Translations under genes and position numbers: made by a program
Part shown: piece after piece, positions 5,312-8,054 of the stretch
How the letters are laid out: every line of letters starts with the position of its first letter
Position numbering within the stretch: the stretch's first letter is position 1
The notes under the pieces: model-generated
Database searches by the model: none
The model's input: the letters and a program-made list of their open reading frames with translations, nothing else
Told to the model about the DNA's origin: nothing
Assembly (NCBI GenBank): GCA_041655755.1
Contig: JBBAEY010000090.1
Location: forward strand, 1-8,054
Direction: 5' to 3'
Source of the DNA: JAAYFT01 sp041655755
GTDB lineage: Bacteria > Bacillota > Clostridia > Tissierellales > Tissierellaceae
DNA: 8,054 nt

Positions 5312-6004
5312 CTACTCCTTTTCCTTGAGCTCTCTCTGGGCCTGAGACTCCCTTAAATATTCCGGTACTAGACTATAGTAATCCACCATTTCCCCTGCCC
5401 TATACTTTTTCAAGGCCAATTCCCCTATGCTGGCTGCCCTGCAGAAATTACTTCCCATGGTTGCAAACTCCAGCTTATCCCGCAGGCCATTCATCAGAAT
5501 ATCCTGGTGGACCCTCGCGCCATCTCCATTTACCACTAGGCTTTCGTAGGGCTTGAGCCTATCTATTAAATCCTCTATATGGAGGACATCTGCTTCCATC
5601 AGGGTCTTCATTTCACTGCCTTCCCAGCTATAAATTCCCGTATATACCCTTTCCCGCCTAGCGTCCAGCATGGGAACAACTATTTTCTTGTAGGGCAGGT
5701 TGTAGGCCAGAGCCTCCAAGGTGGAAACCCCAACTATGGGCTTGTCGAATAAATGGGCAAAGGCCTTTATGGTAGATACCCCTATCCTGAGGCCTGTGAA
5801 AGAACCTGGCCCCAGGGCTACCCCATAGATGTCCATGTCCCCTACCTTGAGATTTAAACTATCAAGCATTTCCTTTATCATGACTACCAACTTTTCAGAA
5901 TGGCTTTCTTCCTGATTCAAGGAATACTCTCCCAGCAGCCTATCTTCCTCCATAACGGCACAAGAGGCCATCATTGTCGACGTGTCCAGTGCTAATATCT
6001 TCAA
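5312..6004 (-). CDS. tsaB: tRNA threonylcarbamoyladenosine biosynthesis protein TsaB (YeaZ)
   Basis: TsaB is the catalytically silent ASKHA partner that dimerises with TsaD and builds the t6A-forming complex with TsaE. The 230-residue protein begins KILALDTSTMMASCAV, and it has GVALGPGSFTGLRIGVSTIKAFA (61-83), the signature shared by the YeaZ family. PMLDARRERVYTGIY follows in the middle, and YLRESQAQ near the C-terminus is the usual ending. Unlike TsaD it lacks the HxxxH metal pair. The start is a TTG at 6004-6002 that overlaps the tsaE stop (TTGA), with AAGGAG 11 nt upstream inside tsaE. The rare start codon and overlap point to translational coupling with tsaE. Confidence 0.95.
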   Translation of the reverse strand: MKILALDTSTMMASCAVMEEDRLLGEYSLNQEESHSEKLVVMIKEMLDSLNLKVGDMDIYGVALGPGSFTGLRIGVSTIKAFAHLFDKPIVGVSTLEALAYNLPYKKIVVPMLDARRERVYTGIYSWEGSEMKTLMEADVLHIEDLIDRLKPYESLVVNGDGARVHQDILMNGLRDKLEFATMGSNFCRAASIGELALKKYRAGEMVDYYSLVPEYLRESQAQRELKEKE

Positions 6005-6459
6005 TTTTTCCCCAACTCCTTAAGCATTTCTATATATCTATTTCCATAGGCCCTAATATTTATTACACGTTCTTCTATATTTTCGCCCTTTTTAATATCT
6101 ACTATCAACCTATCCCTAGGCAAAAGTTTCCCTATCTTATCTGCCCACTCAATTATGGATACACCCCTGCCATAAAAGTACTCATCAAAACCCAAATCGT
6201 ACAGATCCTCAACATTTTCCAGCCTATATAGGTCAAAGTGGTAGACTGGCAATCTTCCCCTATATTCGTTTATTAGGGTAAAAGTGGGACTTGTAATATA
6301 GTCTTCGACCTCAAGTCCTAGGCCTATGGACTTTGTTAGGGTGGTCTTTCCTGCTCCTAGGTCGCCATTTAGGCAAATCACATCTCCAGCCCTTAAAACT
6401 TTTCCCAGTCTAATTCCAAATCCTTCCGTCTCCTCCAAGCTCCTCAATCTAATTTCCAA
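6001..6459 (-). CDS. tsaE: tRNA threonylcarbamoyladenosine biosynthesis ATPase TsaE (YjeE/YdiB)
   Basis: TsaE is a small P-loop ATPase needed for turnover of the TsaB-TsaD complex in t6A synthesis. Counted from the TTG start (152 residues), Walker A GDLGAGKT lies at 32-39, SPTF at 57-60, HFDLYR at 74-79 and the conserved IEWADK at 103-108 with Glu104-Trp105. All are family hallmarks. Two starts are possible. ATG 6480 has no ribosome binding site and would lie only some 7 nt after the predicted transcript start; TTG 6459 has GAAAGG 9 nt upstream and gives MEIRLRSLEET, the normal family beginning. I prefer TTG, but only slightly. It is the first gene of the tsaE-tsaB-rimI-tsaD operon. Confidence 0.94.
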   Translation of the reverse strand: MEIRLRSLEETEGFGIRLGKVLRAGDVICLNGDLGAGKTTLTKSIGLGLEVEDYITSPTFTLINEYRGRLPVYHFDLYRLENVEDLYDLGFDEYFYGRGVSIIEWADKIGKLLPRDRLIVDIKKGENIEERVINIRAYGNRYIEMLKELGKN

Positions 6460-6493
6460 GACTATCAACCTTTCATACATATGCTAACTAAAT

Positions 6494-6535
6494 ATTATAT
6501 CACAATTTGTATAATCTACATAAAAAATTTGACAA
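6494..6535 (-). promoter_or_regulatory. promoter region of the tsaE-tsaB-rimI-tsaD operon
   Basis: Two overlapping candidates lie on the minus strand. One is TTGTCA (6535-6530) with TATACA (6513-6508), 16 bp apart. The other is a perfect TATAAT (6499-6494) with no good -35. The second would put transcription at about 6487, leaving almost no leader before ATG 6480, which is why the inner TTG start matters. Confidence 0.55.
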
Positions 6536-6540
6536 ATTTT

Positions 6541-6560
6541 TAGGACCCTTTCGGGTCCTA
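6541..6560 (-). terminator. hairpin after ribU (probable terminator)
   Basis: TAGGACCC pairs with GGGTCCTA over a 4-nt loop that reads GAAA (a GNRA tetraloop) in the ribU transcript. It begins 2 bp after the ribU stop. The following bases on the minus strand are AAAAATTTGTC, and a T6 run comes only about 12 nt later, so this is not a textbook intrinsic terminator; it may instead protect the mRNA 3' end. Confidence 0.55.
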
Positions 6561-6562
6561 GC

Positions 6563-7171
6563 TTATTTATGAAGTATGGGAGATACTCTCTTGTATATTA
6601 AAATCGTTATGGCAGTGATTCCAAGGCCCTTTAATATGTTAAAGGGAACTATGGACAATATCATCATTGACTTAAGGTCTACGATGTTCTTGTTAATGGC
6701 AGCCCCCATATCTATAAATACCTGTACATCTAATCCCATTAGCTTTCCATACAAGGGGAACATGATGTAATAGTTAGAAATAGTAGCCACTAGAGTCATT
6801 GCCAGCGTACCAGCCAAGAGTCCCAGCACTGCCCTGTTAAAGGTCTTTTTCCTGAAGTAAACATAACCGGCAGTGTAGGCCATTATGGAGCCAATTATAA
6901 AATTGGAAAGCTCTCCTACTCCTGCTGTTGTAGTACCCTCAATTACCACATTTAGTACATTTTTTAAAAGCTGTACTAGAACCCCAGCCATGGGCCCTAG
7001 GGCAAATGCTCCAATTAAGGATGGAACATCGCTGATATCCACCTTCATAAAGGTTGGTGCCAGCCAAGGTAGTGGCAATTCAAAAAACATGAGTATAAAG
7101 GATATAACTCCCAATACAGAAATCTTGACCATGGTTTTAGTATTCCATGTGTCTTTACTTAATGTGTACAT
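6563..7171 (-). CDS. ribU: riboflavin-specific ECF transporter S component RibU
   Basis: RibU is the membrane substrate-binding subunit of an energy-coupling-factor transporter that imports riboflavin, working with a shared EcfA/EcfA'/EcfT module not seen in this window. The 202-residue protein is hydrophobic, with membrane segments at roughly 15-35, 50-75, 88-106, 112-135 and 170-194. KVDISDVPSLIGAFALGP (43-60) and GTTTAGVGELSNFIIG (79-94) are the RibU substrate-site signatures. Start ATG 7171 is chosen because GGAGGG lies 8 nt upstream; the frame continues 36 codons further up, but that part is the untranslated leader with the terminator and riboswitch end. The FMN riboswitch upstream independently supports riboflavin as the substrate. 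Confidence 0.95.
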   Translation of the reverse strand: MYTLSKDTWNTKTMVKISVLGVISFILMFFELPLPWLAPTFMKVDISDVPSLIGAFALGPMAGVLVQLLKNVLNVVIEGTTTAGVGELSNFIIGSIMAYTAGYVYFRKKTFNRAVLGLLAGTLAMTLVATISNYYIMFPLYGKLMGLDVQVFIDMGAAINKNIVDLKSMMILSIVPFNILKGLGITAITILIYKRVSPILHK

Positions 7172-7176
7172 AGATG

Positions 7177-7208
7177 AATCCCTCCAAATTTTTAATTTCT
7201 TCGGGATT
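7177..7208 (-). promoter_or_regulatory. possible hairpin masking the ribU ribosome binding site
   Basis: In the transcript AATCCC (7208-7203) can pair with GGGATT (7182-7177), and AAATT (7190-7186) with AATTT (7198-7194) inside it. GGGATT covers part of the GGAGGG ribosome binding site (7185-7180). Whether this forms and competes with anything is inference. Confidence 0.35.
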
Positions 7209-7220
7209 TTGTTAGGATAC

Positions 7221-7246
7221 AAAAACCCCGAAGGAAATCTTCGGGG
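7221..7246 (-). terminator. FMN-controlled intrinsic terminator in the ribU leader
   Basis: In the ribU transcript CCCCGAAG (7246-7239) pairs with CTTCGGGG (7233-7226) over a 5-nt loop and is followed by TTTTT. It lies 31 bp after the riboswitch aptamer and about 50 bp before the ribU start, the standard place for a riboswitch expression platform. Confidence 0.93.
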
Positions 7247-7277
7247 CACAAAAATAGACTGATTAAATAGCCTACAC

Positions 7278-7388
7278 ATCTTCTTTCATCCAGACTGTAA
7301 CTGTCGGCCTTGGAATCTAACCAAGTCAGCCAAATATTCGGCTCGCGGGCTATACCGCCGGTGAGGAATTGCACCTCCCCCTGAAGAT
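7278..7388 (-). promoter_or_regulatory. FMN riboswitch (RFN element)
   Basis: The minus strand shows the nearly invariant RFN blocks in order: ATCTTCAGGGGGAGGTG, AATTCCTCACCGGCGGT, AGCCCGCGAGCC, GGCTGACTTGGTTAGATTCC, GGCCGACAGTTACAGTC and GGATGAAAGAAGAT. The closing stem P1 is ATCTTC (7388-7383) with GAAGAT (7283-7278). FMN binding stabilises P1 and allows the downstream terminator to form, lowering ribU expression. Confidence 0.98.
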
Positions 7389-7399
7389 ATATCAACTTA

Positions 7400-7428
7400 A
7401 TTATAAGGTCTAAAAGATAAATTGTCAA
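7400..7428 (-). promoter_or_regulatory. promoter of the riboswitch-ribU transcript
   Basis: A perfect SigA promoter on the minus strand: TTGACA at 7428-7423, a 17-bp spacer, and TATAAT at 7405-7400. Transcription would start near 7393, just upstream of the P1 stem of the riboswitch. Confidence 0.9.
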
Positions 7429-7452
7429 GCAAAATTATATGGTCTGCCAAGA

Positions 7453-7519
7453 AATGAGCCAGGGAGAACCGTCCCTGGTGGCTCATTGTGCCAGGGAGAA
7501 CCGTCCCCGGTGGCTCATT
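7453..7519. repeat. two tandem copies of a 32-bp palindromic repeat
   Basis: Copy A (about 7455-7486) and copy B (about 7487-7518) differ at only two positions (7489 and 7508). Each contains GGGAGAACCGTCCC and ends TGGCTCAT. In copy A, AATGAGCCA pairs with TGGCTCATT and inner GGGA with TCCC, leaving a 3-nt bulge. The second copy overlaps the stop codon of the gene at 7518. From memory, repeats with GGGACGGTTCTC are scattered in many clostridial genomes. Here it may act as the 3' end structure of that gene's transcript, but no T-run follows. Confidence 0.8.
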
Positions 7520-8054
7520 ATAGGCCCTGAACCTTCAATGTGGCTTCTGAATAATAGGTATTTATTACCCTTATATAGCCGTTGAACATGCTGTTTACCT
7601 CGTCGTCTCCAGTATCTACCAAAAGGGGCCTGTCTTCTAGGGAGCGAATTTTATTGTTTGAGGCTATTACTATTATATTTTCCTTGCCTACCTTCTTAAT
7701 TACCTCGCCGCTAATCTGCTGATTTCCCCTGCCAAATATATAGCCTTGTCCCCCTATTACGGTGACTACAATTTTGGCCTTATGGTCTTGGATTATGTCT
7801 AGTATCTGCCTTTCGTTTACATCTGAGGCTATCAATTCCCCGCCCTTTACTATGTCTATGCCCAATAGGGTATTGGCTAGTCCCAGGGCATTCATTATGG
7901 GTCTGGTAGATGTGCCCGAACCGATAATATAGTAGCTATCAGGATTTTCCTCCATATTGTCTACTACTGCCTCAGCTATGCCCTCTAGGGCCTCTTCCTC
8001 TGGGGTCTGTCCACCTGTCGACTTGGTAGTCTGTATTAGTTCTGGTTCTAGGGG
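7518..8054 (-). CDS. ATP-NAD kinase / AcoX-like protein, C-terminal 178 residues, runs in from the right edge
   Basis: The frame is open to the window edge, so the N-terminus is missing. The visible part has YYIIGSGTSTRPIMNALG (41-58), LGIDIV (64-69), VTVIGGQGYIFGRGNQQIS (98-115) and RPLLVDTGDDEVNSMFNGYIRVI (142-164). GxGTSTR, GGQGxIFGRGNQQ and LLVDTGD are the pattern I know from the ATP-NAD kinase-like family that includes AcoX of acetoin catabolism. Members are predicted to bind ATP/NAD by resemblance to NAD kinase, but the reaction of most is not established, so I do not assign NAD kinase activity. No aco genes are visible. The stop TAA (7520-7518) runs straight into the palindromic repeat. 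Confidence 0.85.
   Translation of the reverse strand, partial: PLEPELIQTTKSTGGQTPEEEALEGIAEAVVDNMEENPDSYYIIGSGTSTRPIMNALGLANTLLGIDIVKGGELIASDVNERQILDIIQDHKAKIVVTVIGGQGYIFGRGNQQISGEVIKKVGKENIIVIASNNKIRSLEDRPLLVDTGDDEVNSMFNGYIRVINTYYSEATLKVQGL

Noticed and set aside
6885..7262. Plus-strand open frame of 125 codons
   Set aside because: It is a shadow of ribU and its leader on the opposite strand, low in complexity, without ribosome binding site or recognisable domains.
7172..7279. N-terminal extension of RibU by 36 residues
   Set aside because: It would be encoded by the riboswitch 3' end and terminator and has no ribosome binding site; ATG 7171 has GGAGGG at 8 nt.
7192..7428. Minus-strand open frame of 78 codons
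   Set aside because: It lies over the FMN riboswitch and its terminator; the sequence conservation there is RNA, not protein.
7453..7519. CRISPR array
   Set aside because: There are only two adjacent 32-bp copies with no spacers between them; they are palindromic tandem repeats.

Overview
The window looks like chromosomal DNA of a low-GC, Gram-positive anaerobe of the Clostridia/Tissierellia type. Supporting signs are strong AGGAGG-type ribosome binding sites, near-consensus SigA promoters with 17-bp spacers, a butyryl-CoA-dehydrogenase-like acyl-CoA dehydrogenase with a clostridial-type Rex operator, an RFN (FMN) riboswitch on ribU, and an apparent selenoprotein gene. The exact genus cannot be told from the sequence alone.

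Layout. 1-371 (minus) is the 5' end of an acyl-CoA dehydrogenase gene, preceded by a Rex-type operator. 543-1199 (minus) is the redox repressor rex with two near-consensus promoters. 1362-1649 (minus) is a small gene split by an in-frame UGA. It has its own promoter, ribosome binding site and terminator, and I read it as a 95-residue Sec-Cys (UC motif) selenoprotein. 1778-3682 (plus, divergent) is a duplicated-ATPase ABC-F protein of the YdiF type. 3683-3849, between convergent genes, is packed with DnaA-box-like 9-mers. 3850-6480 (minus) is the operon tsaE-tsaB-rimI-tsaD for N6-threonylcarbamoyl-adenosine (t6A) tRNA modification and ribosomal protein acetylation. 6563-7171 (minus) is the riboflavin ECF transporter subunit ribU, with a full FMN riboswitch, terminator and promoter upstream. 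7453-7519 holds two tandem copies of a palindromic repeat. 7518-8054 (minus) is the 3' part of an ATP-NAD kinase/AcoX-like gene.

How it fits together. tsaE, tsaB, rimI, tsaD, a YdiF-type ABC-F gene and rex are also neighbours in Bacillus subtilis (ydiB-ydiC-ydiD-gcp-ydiF...rex), so this is an old conserved neighbourhood. Rex, by sensing NADH/NAD+, probably controls the adjacent acyl-CoA dehydrogenase, an NADH-linked step of butyrate-type fermentation. RibU supplies riboflavin for FAD/FMN enzymes, including acyl-CoA dehydrogenase, and is shut off by FMN.

The two most interesting items are the UGA-containing small gene, which ordinary gene callers break or miss, and the DnaA-box cluster between tsaD and the ABC-F gene. 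As I recall, B. subtilis has one of its few chromosomal DnaA-box clusters at the equivalent gcp-ydiF place.
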